NCBI GenBank assembly: GCA_013368445.1
Contig: JAACJO010000020.1
Coordinates: 372,001-436,000, forward strand
Reading direction: 5' to 3'
Source: Leucocoprinus leucothites
Taxonomy: Eukaryota > Basidiomycota > Agaricomycetes > Agaricales > Agaricaceae
Length of the DNA: 64,000 nucleotides
Positions 32,601 to 44,267 of this stretch are shown piece by piece. The number at the start of each line of letters is the position of its first letter. The stretch's first letter is position 1. The notes under the pieces are model-generated. The model saw only the letters and a list, made by a program, of their open reading frames with translations. It made no database searches and was not told the DNA's origin. The position numbers were made by a program, and so were the translations under genes.

Positions 32601-35600
32601 TCCTGTGGGGGAATACACTTTTTATGATAGTGATATAGGCCCCTTCCACTTTGTCCATGATTTTGCCTCTCATTGCCACCTCCCACTGTGCTCTCCTTGT
32701 TGGGGTCTCCCTCCTGGTGCTTCTTGCTGTGCTCTTCCTTATACTCCTCACCCGAGTCCTCACAAGTTGATGGATCACTGCCATATTTGTCTATTACTGG
32801 TGCTAAGTAATGGTATCTTCCTGCCTCTCATTCCAAGTGCAAGCGACTATAACTACCATGTCCTCATCAAGATCTTGATCAGGAACCATGATATCTGCAA
32901 ATGCCTGATTAGAATGAGGTATGGTGAGGGTCACCTAAACACCACTACTTTTGTGCAACTGAAAAAGTGCTGGAAGATTTAGTCCAATTTCTTATTCCTC
33001 TGGTAAAAGTGCTTCTTTCAACAAGCTGAATTGATTGTCCAGAGGGATAATTAATCAGGTCAAAAATGACAGAGTTATTCTTTTGGCCCAACCTGAAATT
33101 GGCTGCATCACAAGCACCTGACTATATATGGTATTTTCTTATATTAGTCATCAAGGGAAAATAATATAATTTTATAATATATTAACCTTTTGTCACCCTA
33201 GTGCTCTTGTTCCTTCCACCCAGGATCATTCTCGCATTTGTGTTTTGGTCAGAAGTTCGAATGACAGCCTCATTGATATTTTGCAATTTTTTAGGAATTA
33301 ATATTTTTTTGGACCTGGTCAGCCAACAAATTGGCCACTGCACCTAAGTAGCGGCATCTAAGTGACCTGCACCATACATGAATGTTACAAGGTCATCAAC
33401 ACACTGCATTCTTCTTCTCCTTTGTCATCGTTGTCATCCTTATTGTTATCAATGGCAGCTTTGAGGTCTAAAAGCAGACACTCATGTTGCAAGACAGGGG
33501 CACAACACTTTCACACTCATTTGGCTGGTGGTGGACACTTCAAATACACTGAATACAAGAGTAGATAGATAGACAGAAGCAACATATGCAATCTCCTGTG
33601 AGGGTGTATGCTGGATTCTTGGGCACTTCTGGCTGGGCTTCTCTGCGACTGCCTGAGGGACTGGGCTAGTTTGAATCAGCTTCAGCAGCTATTCAACACC
33701 CCCAATTACTTGCCTCTCTTAGCATTGGTCCCAGCTGTATCCACTATGTAAGGTATGGAAGAGCCAGGGAATTTTTTCTTACTTACAGGAAGATATATTT
33801 CTTCATTGCTAGGATTACCTGTCTGTCCAAAAGCCAGATCAGTCAGGAAGACAAATGTTGGTTTGGAAGGGTCGGAGATGTACATCTACTTGGACAGGGA
33901 GGGGCTAGAGAGTGTGAGTCCAGACATATACAGACAATGCATAAATGGTGCTCACATTCAGATTCACCTTGTCCTCTGCATTATTGAAACATGTGATTTG
34001 ACTCATATCTTGCAGAGTACCATCTGTGTTAGTGGCACATCCCTGACAGGAGAAAGTAGCTAAATGGTATAAAGAGCCAAGCAGCCAAAGGACTAACCTC
34101 TTGAGCAGTAGGTGAAGGTGGCTAAACCCAAGTGGTCAGACTTGTGAGGACTGGATAGAGTATGCATACCTGATTCATGGATACTTCATTTACTCCATCA
34201 TACTGAGAGGTCTGACTGAGATCTTCCAGAGTGTCATTTGTGTTAACAGCGTATCCCTAGTGAATGGCAAGCTGGTTAGCAAAAGAAATTGGGAACATAA
34301 GGTGGTAACTAGCCTCATGAAACATGGGTAGAGGATGCAATATGTGAATGATAAAGTTTCAGCAGTGTGGAATTGCTTACTGTGTGTAATGGTGCTTGCT
34401 CTTCAATGTTGTACCAATGGAGTCAACCTGCATTTGTGAGGGTACCATCTGTGTTCAGAGCATACCCCTATGATATAAAACATCAGATATGAAAATCAAC
34501 TGAAACCAGTCAAAGGACCGACCAATTTAACACCTGGGAGAGCATAGGCAATACATCAGGAAAGCTGAACTGCAAGGAAAGAGAATTGCACTCACCTGAG
34601 CAACAGGAAAAGCTGACTTGAGAAATTCATCAGCAATTCACATACTAAATTCATGCAAATACATACCAAGGTCAATGCTTGGATGTTGCTATGATTGTTG
34701 CATGAACCCATGTTTCTTTTCTTGGTATTTCTTTCAGATGACTTTGTGACCAAGTGATGTGTCAGTGTTAACAAGCCAAAACATCAGCTGAAAGCCTACA
34801 AATAAGTGTTTCATTTGCACAATAGGCAGAAATATAAATTGCTGAGGATATTTACAAAATAATACAGATTTTATTGTTAGGTGTGAAAACTAGCTTATAT
34901 GTTCTGAAAGTATAATCAGAACACATGAGGAAGCTGATAGTGCAGATTGGGCATGCAAGGTTTAGGGCAGGCTTTACACATGATGTAGCTGCAGATCCCT
35001 TCAACATACTTACATAGCATTGAGATATTGGTTTAGCAATCACACTCTCCTCCTTATTACAACAGCCTTACAAGATGCCAGTGATGCATGAGTACCAGCT
35101 TTGGTGATTACTGCAGTCATTTAGTTGGCAAATGATGTCCACTGTGCAGCTGACATCCACTGCTGGGCTGAGTAATCAGTCTGAGCTAGTGAGTGGGGCT
35201 TTCAATTCTTATCACCACATTACAAACTGACATGGTTTTAGCACAAATCTCATAACTTCATCCTCTTTCCTTCCCTCCTGCCCTAGATTGATTGCATATA
35301 CACTTTTTTTTTTTTTTGGTTAAATCGATAGTATCTAGTGATATATGGTTGTTAGTGGCAATCAACAAGTTTAGAAGGCAAGATATGACACTAAATCCAC
35401 CGACCTAGTTCCTGCCTGCTCTGCAGCCCCTCACTTCTCTGTCTGGCATGCTAACATGTCCCTTGAGCCCCACCTTTCAGCATCTTGTTCATCATGCCTC
35501 AAGTAAACCCAACATGAGACTGCGGGGACTAGTAAGGGTGCTCATCCACTGAAAACAACTGCCTGGCCAAGCAAAATTTCTCTCAATCACTTGACTTGCT

Positions 35601-37136
35601 CACACTTTTTGTTGACCTGTAATAGGAGACCAATAAGTAGCAACTACTGAGAATAACCAGCCCTTACACAGCTATGGTATGGTTATTGGCAACTGCTACA
35701 GCACACACCAGGCTGGAATCTATTGAAAATGGCCAGATTTGCAGAGCAATTTCTTTTCCAGCAGGATCAGAATTTGGATTTAATTCACATGGTAATGGGC
35801 GATTAGCCTAGCCAGTCTGTTCCTCCCAGTATAAGCATGTGCTGACCATCCAATCTAGAATACCAGTAACATCTATTTGTGACCATTCAGCTGCCCAATT
35901 GTACCATGACCATCAGAGACTCCATGGTCCTTTTCTCTGGAATCAGTTTGTTTGACATTCTTCACACATCAGTTAGACCATAAGTCATAGTTCACAAGAG
36001 ATTTCTGATTGCAATGACCTCCTCTGCATCACTCTTTACCTCACTTGTTCACAAATCATTCTGTAGCACTCCTTTCATCATTCACACAGGGACCTCAAAG
36101 ACCTACCATGACTATAGTCAGCAATCATAAAGGGTAGGTATCAGTGGATTCAGTTGTCTCATATGTAGACTGGTTAAATAATCGGATAATTGGGGATAAT
36201 ATTTTGGATAATCTTGACATAATCCTAAAGTAATCAGCTAAGTAGGATAATCCAGACTCCATAATCATAGATAATCTGATCAAAAAAAAGTCCAGTCTGA
36301 ATTCATGTGTGGATCTCTGGATGACTTCAAACTTCAAGTAAAGTTTCAGGTATGTATTTGGCCTAATCAAGGATGGTTGGGATTTGTCATGGATCAAAGA
36401 AGCTGACAATTGGCACAGCCTGCATTGTGCATCAAAATTGTCTGAGACCTAAACTGATCCAGATCTCTATTCTGTAATGTCAAATCCACCCATCCAGGTG
36501 GGGTGCAGGTCAAACCAGAAACTATGTATGTAGTTGTTCTGTGAAAATATTGACTTTATATGTCAAACAGTCAGGAAGCTGATTCATCACGAGAATGTAT
36601 GTCCCACTAAGCTGTCCATATTATCTTGTATGTAGCCTTCTGAGCAAGAGGTGTTCACTGGAGTTCTGAATGGTATGATGAATATGATGCCAGATTCTCT
36701 AATTTGGAATGGTCAAGGTTATCAGATGAAATTGTAAATTTATGGCCAGGAAACCACAAGATCCTGAGATTTTGGTTCATTTTATTTTTGCAGAATGCTC
36801 AATCTTAATGGCCAGGAACAGTATAAAATACCCAGGATGCAAGCCTCTTGGGGCATGTTTGTGTAATGCAGTACAACATTGCCATGTTCAACTTTGTCAT
36901 CCCTCTTTTGCAGAGTGTGTTTGCTGGCCTTAATAAACCTGATTACCCCCAAATAATGGCAATTTTGCTGTATCTGCTAGTGGTCCTATGGTGTACTTAA
37001 ACTGACTCCTTGGGTGAGTATGACCTCAGGAAGCCACTTGCACCACAATAGAGAGTGGGATTGTCTTATATGGCGAAGGGAACTGATAGCAACTTTTGGT
37101 CAGGGATGAGTGTTTTGGGGCAGTGTCCATTTGTCT
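32601..37136. other. Decayed sequence without recognised genes
   Basis: I see no long open frame and no transposon signature. There is a 15-base T run at about 35309, exon-like repeats on minus (33969-34473, listed separately), and otherwise mixed sequence with many short stops. The KOW gene's 5' end may extend to about 32780. The right side ends at the TA target of the second Tc1 element. Confidence 0.4.
33969..34473 (-). repeat. Three exon-like repeats (G-x-A-x-N-T-D-G-T-L)
   Basis: On minus, three segments spaced about 210 bp read GYALNTDGTL (near 34470), GYAVNTNDTLEDLSQTSQYD (near 34255) and GCATNTDGTLQDMSQITCF (near 34045). The first two are preceded by AG, and the later two are followed by GT-type donors, suggesting small exons of one gene with a repeated protein module. 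I do not recognise the module. A fourth weaker match (LVNTDTSLGHK) is near 34765. Confidence 0.35.
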
Positions 37137-37138
37137 TA

Positions 37139-38729
37139 CAGTGGCTCAAAAAACTGTCCCAATGTTTTCGCATTTTGGACATATTTGCTAATACCAGGGC
37201 AGATATATGGCCTAGCATCCTGAAAATATTCACACAGGTACCTTGACATATTGGGAGCATATATTCACATGATCACATGACCCTGTACATCAATGAATTA
37301 TAAATGAATTATCGAAAATATCTACTCATTGGGACAGTTTTTTGACCCCCTGTCAGCCTCCCAGTATCTACCTTGTAACATGCCAGAGGAGCATTAGGGC
37401 AGGCATGGGAGCAATAAACAAGATCATGTGACCTTGGTTGACATGTTGAGATGGTTACAACTGTCTTTCTTCCTGCCACTACATCATGAGAGCTATCTCC
37501 TCTACCCAATACTCTCAAATCACTTCTCTTTTCAAAGATGGCTACTCCTTGTACCAGATTGAACATAACACTGGTCTAGGCAAGTCTACTGTTGGGAGGA
37601 TCAAGAAAGAAGTTGATGGGGACAAGGAAAACCACAAGGGAGGAGTCCTTCCAAGCTTTCTTCTTGTGATAAAAAAGCAATAATTCACCAAATAACCTCT
37701 GGAAAGCTAGACAACGCTGTCCAGGCTATAAATTTCATTAACTCTACTCTGTATGACCTTGTCACACCCAAAACTGTCAGAAATACCCTTCAGGACAATG
37801 AATTTTGCTCTGTAACCAAGATCAAACAACCTCTACTCAAAAGTGACATTGTGAGGAATGCCTTGACTTTGCACATGAACATAGGAATTGGACAGTGGAG
37901 GACTGGGAGAGGGTGTTGTGGACAGATAAAACAAAGATCAACAGGATTGGATCAGATGGAAAGGTGTATACCTGGAAGGAGAGGGGGGAACCACTGTTAG
38001 ATAGGACCACTCTCCCTACTGTCAAACATGGAGGAGGTGGTAACATGATGGTGTGGGGGTGTATGGGGTGGAATGGGGTAGGAAAGCTGATAGAGGTTCA
38101 GGAGAATATGGATGCAGTGCAATACTGGAGGATTTTGGACAATAGGGTGGTAGAAAGCTTTGAAAAGTTGGAGATGGAGGAGGAGGAGAGGATATTCCAG
38201 CAGGATAATGACCCAAAACATACCTCAAAACTGGGACAACAATGGTTTGTGGACAAAAAAATTCAAGTTCTATCATGGCCTGCACAATCCCCCGACCTAA
38301 ATCCCATTGAACACCTCTGGACCTACCTGAAGAACCAGCTGAAGGCATATGAAAGACCACCCAAGGGAGTATTTGAATTGTGGGAGAGGCTAGTGGAGGA
38401 GTGGAATAATATTCCAGTGGAAAGGTGCCAAAGGCTGATAGAAAGCATTCCCAGAAGGATTGAGGCAGTTATCAGGGCAAGAGGAGGTCATACAAAGTAT
38501 TGAGTAGGTAGATAACAGGGGGTCAAAAAACTGTCCCAATGTGTAGATATTTTCGGTAATTCATTAATAATTCATTGATATGCAAGGTCATATGATCATG
38601 GGAATATATGCTCCCAATATGTCAAGGTACCTGTGTGAATATTTTCAGGATGCTAGGCCATATATCTGCCCTGGTATTAGCAAATATGTCCAAAATGCGA
38701 AAACATTGGGACAGTTTTTTGAGCCACTG
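37139..38729 (+). mobile_element. Tc1-like transposon, copy 2
   Basis: A 1591-bp sister of the 29417 element in opposite orientation, at TA (37137-37138 and 38730-38731). The TIRs are 210 bp (37139-37348 and 38520-38729), with the same double-motif layout. Differences from copy 1 are mostly C/T and G/A changes plus small indels. Confidence 0.95.
37486..38503 (+). pseudogene. Tc1-like transposase, copy 2, frameshifted
   Basis: The same transposase as in copy 1. It starts MRAISSTQYSQ, with the helix-turn-helix part in the first frame. A 1-bp loss near 37650 (GGAGTCC versus GGACGTCC in copy 1) shifts the frame. A second loss in an A run near 37840 shifts it again. The catalytic half (37895-38503) is open: WTDKTK, FQQDNDPKHTS and SPDLNPIEHLW. 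The first motif has K for E in the WTDETK block, while the Asp itself is kept. It ends at the same GGHTKY as copy 1. Confidence 0.9.
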
Positions 38730-38731
38730 TA

Positions 38732-40685
38732 ATGCCCAATCTTCTTTTAAATTTGATTATTGCACAAACAGATATGCTTCTTGTGGTACAGAATATGTCT
38801 ATCCTTATGAGAGCCTGACTTGAGGCCTTGAGGGAGGATACACCCCAGTTCTTACTCTTTTTGGAATTGTTGTGCTAGTTGCATAAGACATCTGTCTCCC
38901 TTGGTGCCCTATGGTGGAGACATTTCACTGAAACAAACTCAAAAATTTGCTGTGCAAATTCTCACTGAATTCTTGAAACAGACACACAGGGTTTGTGCAT
39001 GCCTTTTCCTTACTGAAACCTGCAACCAAATTGATGAGCAGAGCAGTGGACACATCTTCTTGACAGGGAATATTCATGCAATGATAGTTAGTGATTGCCA
39101 GTCACCAGGTGTTCACAAAGCTGTGAGAATATCCTTTTGCAGAAAAGTGCTCAAGGGACTGATATTCTGTGCTGAGGTAATGAGTGGAATTGATATTAAC
39201 CTACTAACCTACTACTACTTACACAAGGCCAACTCAGGTGACACATAGCTATACAGATCACCTGCTAGTGAGCAGGAAACAGGAAGCAGGAGTGGAATTA
39301 AATCAAATTTGATTATTTAAGATAACTTGAGTGATGTGTAACTGCACTCCTGAGAAACATGAGAATAAGAATGGGTATTAAGAATGGGGACAGAGATGAC
39401 AATGCTAGCGATTTTTAATCACTGCTTTGGAAGCAGGAGAAGGGGAACAACACAGAAGAAGGGTGATAGTCTTCTTATGATGCAAGATTGAAGGAAAGGG
39501 AGATAAATGGTTAGGGTGAGCCAGTTGCATGAAGAAAGTGATTTCAGACAAGTGGCCAAGGTAATAATATGACTGAGATCACCTGTATGCCAAAGAAGAG
39601 GTTGTCAAGGAGTGATATTGGTGCAGAGCAATCACGTAGGTGAGCATCCTGTGATTAAAAGTGCTATCCATTATGAAGTGGGACTTCTAAGTTGCCACCC
39701 TGTGCAGTTTGAGAAATTGGAAAGAGCATACAAACACATGATGAGTATCCTCAAGAGCAAGACATCCGAGATGACACAAGGGTTGGATGGCATGACCCTG
39801 TTGGCATAGAGTGACTGCTGAGTCAAGTTGGTGGCAAAGTGTGTAAAGGCAAATAACTGCTGAGTATGCCAGTGAAGCTCAAGTATATGGATAGTCAGGA
39901 GAGGGGATGATCATAAAAAATTTGTCATGAAACAGAGTCAGGATCAAACAACAGTTGTTCTTGAAATGAAAGCTGACAGTCTACAAATGCCAAAATGTTT
40001 GACTTGAAAAACCCAAAGGCTGAAGTGGGTGGAAGATGGTGTAATGGAGGGTGAGAGTAGGAAGCTGTGAAGTCAACTGTGGAATTCAAATTCAAAAGGC
40101 TGGGCATATCTGCCACCTTGGTATGAGCTTGGGCTTAGGACAGAGTGGGAAGCTAGAGGGAATAATTGAACTGGATGATGGAATGAGGGAGGTAATGTAT
40201 CAACCAAGGGTGCAGAGGAGGAAGGTGATGAAGGCTGAAGGGAACTAAAACCCAGTGATATATATAACAACCAGGATAATTGAAAGAGAAATATTATTAG
40301 AAGTAGTAATGGAATTTAGGAGATGAATGGAATTATGGTGATCAGAATATATCCTGGGGGGGAAAGCATTATCTAAGTCACATGACCAACCAGCCCTAAA
40401 CCAATTGCACTCAAGGGAAGAGATCTATGGAATTCCTAACATGCATCCTCATTGGAACATGTGCATATTGGTGGGAATTTCAGAGAATATGTTTTCAAGG
40501 GAGTTACTGCAGAAGATACATAGGATATATGTTGAATCACAGTCAGCCATTGACCAAAACCAATTGTCTCCCTGTTATCATGCTGTCCTTTGTGTTGGAA
40601 TAAATGCACTGCCTTTAAGTAAGTCTTGATCATGGTTTCTGAGCCAGCAGGGCTGATGCACTACAGTAATATACTTACCATGTTC
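38732..40685. other. No recognised gene
   Basis: Two kilobases with only short open frames. 38901-39248 on + has a Cys-containing frame without family resemblance. Nothing points to a transposon or RNA gene. The C-terminal end of the minus-strand gene at 40686 may extend into it. Confidence 0.35.
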
Positions 40686-41188
40686 TTAAACTTGCTGGAT
40701 CTCTCGAAGCTTCTCCATGACTTCCTCAAGAAAACTGACATGCCTGGGCTTTGGTGTGCAGGTTGGAGTTTGGCAGGAGATGCAGTCAGTATATGCAAGC
40801 TTGGGTGTGTTCAGTGGTGGGGCCTGGGATTCTGTTGGGGCCAACCAAGCTGGGACAGGTTCTGGGTAGTGCCAGGCTTCATCACTCAGCTCAGTGATAT
40901 AGTGAGTGAGGTCCACACAATCTGCAAGGGAGAGTGAAGCTGGTTTGGTAATGTAGAATGGGTTGAGCTGAATATGAGGATAGAGCACAAAGGTGTGTAT
41001 TTCAGTGAACTCCTGCTGGTAGATGTCATAGAGCTCTTGCTTCTCAACAGGATAACCAGTTAGGATTCTGAAGTCTTTGACACTGAAGAAGCACACAGTA
41101 TGCAATCTATTATAGTGGAGTGAGTGTATGTGCTTTGGAGGTTGCCACACCTGTCAAGATGTAAGTTTTAGTTCATGTAATAAGGTTC
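40686..41188 (-). pseudogene. Unidentified spliced gene, split by Gypsy-E
   Basis: Minus-strand open frame of about 150 codons (41150-40686). It reads HSLHYNRLHTVCFFSVKDF and PHIQLNPFYI, then a C-terminal stretch rich in P and T. Just upstream is CTTGACAG, a plausible 3' splice site at about 41155. The preceding exon seems to lie beyond Gypsy-E, at 49715-49604 (MRITRADHEEGPKSVPIISY), because GGTTC is present at both insertion edges. I do not recognise the protein. It may be a host gene or part of an older transposon. Confidence 0.4.
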
Positions 41189-41884
41189 TGTTATAAATGT
41201 CAACCTGATTGACATCCACTGTGACTTGATCATTCTAGATGCCAATACAGCCACATGGTCTGAAGTAGCCCTACTCAATTGGGAGGAATCCATTGGAAAG
41301 TTTGACATTGAAGAAGAAAGGTTCAACATTGATTGGGATGAGTACAACTGGATGGATATCATCACTAGGATCCAAAGAAACAGTTTTGCTGTTTGATAGA
41401 AATGGACTAACAGACTGATAAACAGACAATGATAGTTTCATGGACATTGTGTTTGGATTTGAACATTAGGATATCTAACTATGATAGCTGTTACATCAGC
41501 AGACAGATTAGTATTTATCAGTATTGTGATTGTGATATTGGACTTGTAGTTGTAGTTTTGTAGTTTGATACTGTTTCAGTTAGTTAGTATTTAAGGACCT
41601 TGTATTAGGAAGATTAAATGCAAGTTTAATCTTTCCTTTGTTTCTCAGACTACTTGTGTTTACTCACCCTGACTTGAATTCACTTGTATCATTGTTGTTG
41701 TCTCAAACCTTGCACTACCTTAGACTTACCACAAGTCTTCTTGGCCTTCTCTTGCTGGGCTTTTGAGAATACTCAAGCTCATTAATTAAAGTAGGTTAAA
41801 GACCAGTTAGCCACTGTTTTATGTAACCCAACCATGTGTTGTGACATGTGACATTACTGGGTGCTCTGACTGTAAATCTTAACA
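41189..41884 (+). repeat. Gypsy-E 5' LTR
   Basis: Runs from TGTTATAAATG to AAATCTTAACA. A TATA-like TATTTAAG lies at 41588-41595. AAGTTTAATCTT at 41622-41633, 34 nt after the start of the TATA box, is the complement of the PBS. A hairpin (41608-41636) covers the predicted start site. The first 205 bp hold an open frame of about 67 codons conserved in all three LTR copies. Confidence 0.95.
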
Positions 41885-41885
41885 T

Positions 41886-41897
41886 AAGATTAAACTT
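41886..41897 (+). promoter_or_regulatory. Gypsy-E primer-binding site, self-priming type
   Basis: AAGATTAAACTT begins one nucleotide after the LTR and is a perfect 12-nt reverse complement of 41622-41633 in the LTR. There is no TGG, so a tRNA 3' end (CCA) cannot pair here in the usual way. Confidence 0.75.
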
Positions 41898-42601
41898 CCT
41901 ACTGAGCCAATTCCAGTAGTATCCCCACAACAAACCCATTGTGTTTGGTTCTCATTGCCTAGTTGCTGTGCCATCTGACATCTCTTACAAGCTAGTATTG
42001 CTTTGTGCAACACTCAAAGAAATCCTTGGGCTAGTATTGCTTCACACTACACTCAAAGAAATCCTTGGGCTAGTATTACTTCATGCTACACCTGAGAAGA
42101 ACACTGAACTGATCTATAACTGGCAAGCCTCTGATTAGGAATCATGCCTGAGAGTTATACATCACCCCTGGTGCATGCCAAAGAACCAACCTGATTCCTT
42201 GTATACAAACTATGAAGGTAGCCAATCAGAAGAGTCCAACCACAAGAGTCTGACTAGTAGACTAACATCATCTGAAGAACCCAAATCATCATTGTGAATC
42301 ACTGAGATCAATGATCAAACCAAAAACTATTTAGATTACAAATCTGACAAAAATCCAAATTCATCCAACTCTATCAATTCTATTTTTAGAACTAATATCA
42401 CACCTGATACACAACAACATATAGTTGAATTAATCCTTGAATGACATCCATCAATTGTTGTTTGTGAATGCCCAAAACCTCATCTATCAACAATCATAGA
42501 AGAGCAGATCCCCACACCTCACAGCATGCCTCTCCAAGAAATTCCCAAGTCATTTCCACCCAGAAAATGAACCACAAGAATCAACTAGTGGAAATCACCA
42601 G

Positions 42602-44075
42602 TTGAAATCCAAGAATCCCGGAACACCCTCTTTTCACAACAACTCCCAAACCTTCCAACCCCTCCAACAAAACCCTCATTACTCCCAGCTATCCAGAGAC
42701 AGAGAAGTAGACAACACAAAGAAGAACACAAGTCCCAACTCAAAGAAACCTTTACTAGACTCAAAAATCTTGCCCAGACAGAACCACCTGGACTTAAGCT
42801 CAGACCAATTGAAACCCAAGAAATGCCTTCACAAGGATCTTCCACTGTTACCACCCCATCCCAATCAGATTCCGAGGTCTCCTACAGATCTCAAAGAGCA
42901 GGATCACCAATGGAATCCAGTGAATTCAATAGAGGAGCTGAAGTCCTGGCAGCAAACACATTCAGATACAAAGCAAATAATCTGGAAAATAATGTCTACC
43001 AACCAGTATCAGGGAAAGGACCACCTGGAAGTCCAGACAGAGGAAGCAGAGGAGGTGGAGGAGGTGGAGGAGGAGGTGGAGGAGGATTCTTTGGACAAGC
43101 ACAACAACAACCCCAATACTACAATAGAGGAGTCAAACATGACTTACCCAAAGAGTTCAATGGCACCACTCAGGATTATCAAAGATGGAAGGAACAACTC
43201 ACATTATACTTCTTGGCCAACCGTGATCAATTCCTATCTGACCATGACACCATCATCTGTGCATTATACAACATGGGAGAAGGAGCAAGTTTCTAGAGGA
43301 GAGACTTCCTTACCCATCACATGCAAAATGGAGTACCTACCTTTGGTACTGCCAATGCATTTTGGCAAGCCTTGGATCAATTGTTCCTACCATTCAACAA
43401 AGGAGAAAGCTTCCTCAGAAAATGGCTCGCACTTAAACAAATGCAAAGACCTGTTGAGACCCACATCATGGAGTTCTGAATCCTGGCTAACCAAGCTGGA
43501 GTCCAAGAAACCCAACAACTCATCCATCAGTTCAGAGAAGAACTCGACCTGAGCATTGCAATCCATGCTATTTCAAAACATCCAGGAAACAACTTGGAGG
43601 AATGGTTCACAGCAGCCCATGCAGTAGGGGAAACCAAAAGAATGGAGGCAGACTATTATTGAAGACACCCCCAGGTATACTCCAGAAGAAAGATGGCAAA
43701 ACTGAAAAGGTGCAATTATCACCAGGGTGAAGGCTACATCCCACTCCAACCCCATTGGGACCTAAACATGATGGATGTCAATGCTATGGAAGCATTACTT
43801 CAGAACTTCACGATTTCTCAAGACTACCAACAAAATGATGATTCATCGTCTGATGAAAGCAAAAGCAACAACAATAATCATCAGGAAAACATTAAACAAT
43901 CAATCCTACAAGCATTTGATACAATCCTTTCTACATGTCAAAAGGAAAGCCTTAGGAAAGGAATGTGTTTCAAATACAAACAAACCAGACACTTCACCAG
44001 AGATTGTCCCAAACATAAAGCATGCCTTTCAAAAATCCCCAGAAATTCCCAGTCCAAAAATGCCAAACATAAGTG
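42602..44075 (+). pseudogene. Gypsy-E gag
   Basis: The structural protein. Its N-terminal part changes frame around 42820 and contains a Gly-rich stretch (43048-43089). The capsid part reads DLPKEFNGTTQDYQRWKEQL and LTLYFLANRDQF (43140-43220), then, after a stop and a frame change, NLEEWFTAAHAVGETKRME (43590-43650). The zinc knuckle near 43965 reads CFKYKQTRHFTRDC: the second Cys of CX2C is replaced by Tyr (TGC/TGT to TAC), so it could not bind zinc. At least four frame changes and three stops make it non-functional. Confidence 0.85.
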
Positions 44076-44267
44076 ACCTGTATCACCTAGGAAACCACGC
44101 AATAATGACAAGAAGGCACAGAGACACTTCCAAAGCATACAACTCAATAAAATCATCCAAAGCATTCCAGACAATGAAGAAGTTGTAAATATCTACAACA
44201 AACATGCTGATCAACCCGGATTCATCCATCAAGAAATCCAAGATTTTGCCTCAGACAATTAGTATCC

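Noticed and set aside
35309..35323. Poly-T run as a retroposon tail
   Set aside because: No adjacent target duplication or LINE/SINE-like sequence is visible.
43048..43089. GGA/GGT-rich run as a microsatellite
   Set aside because: It encodes the Gly-rich part of the Gypsy-E gag and is in frame with the capsid.
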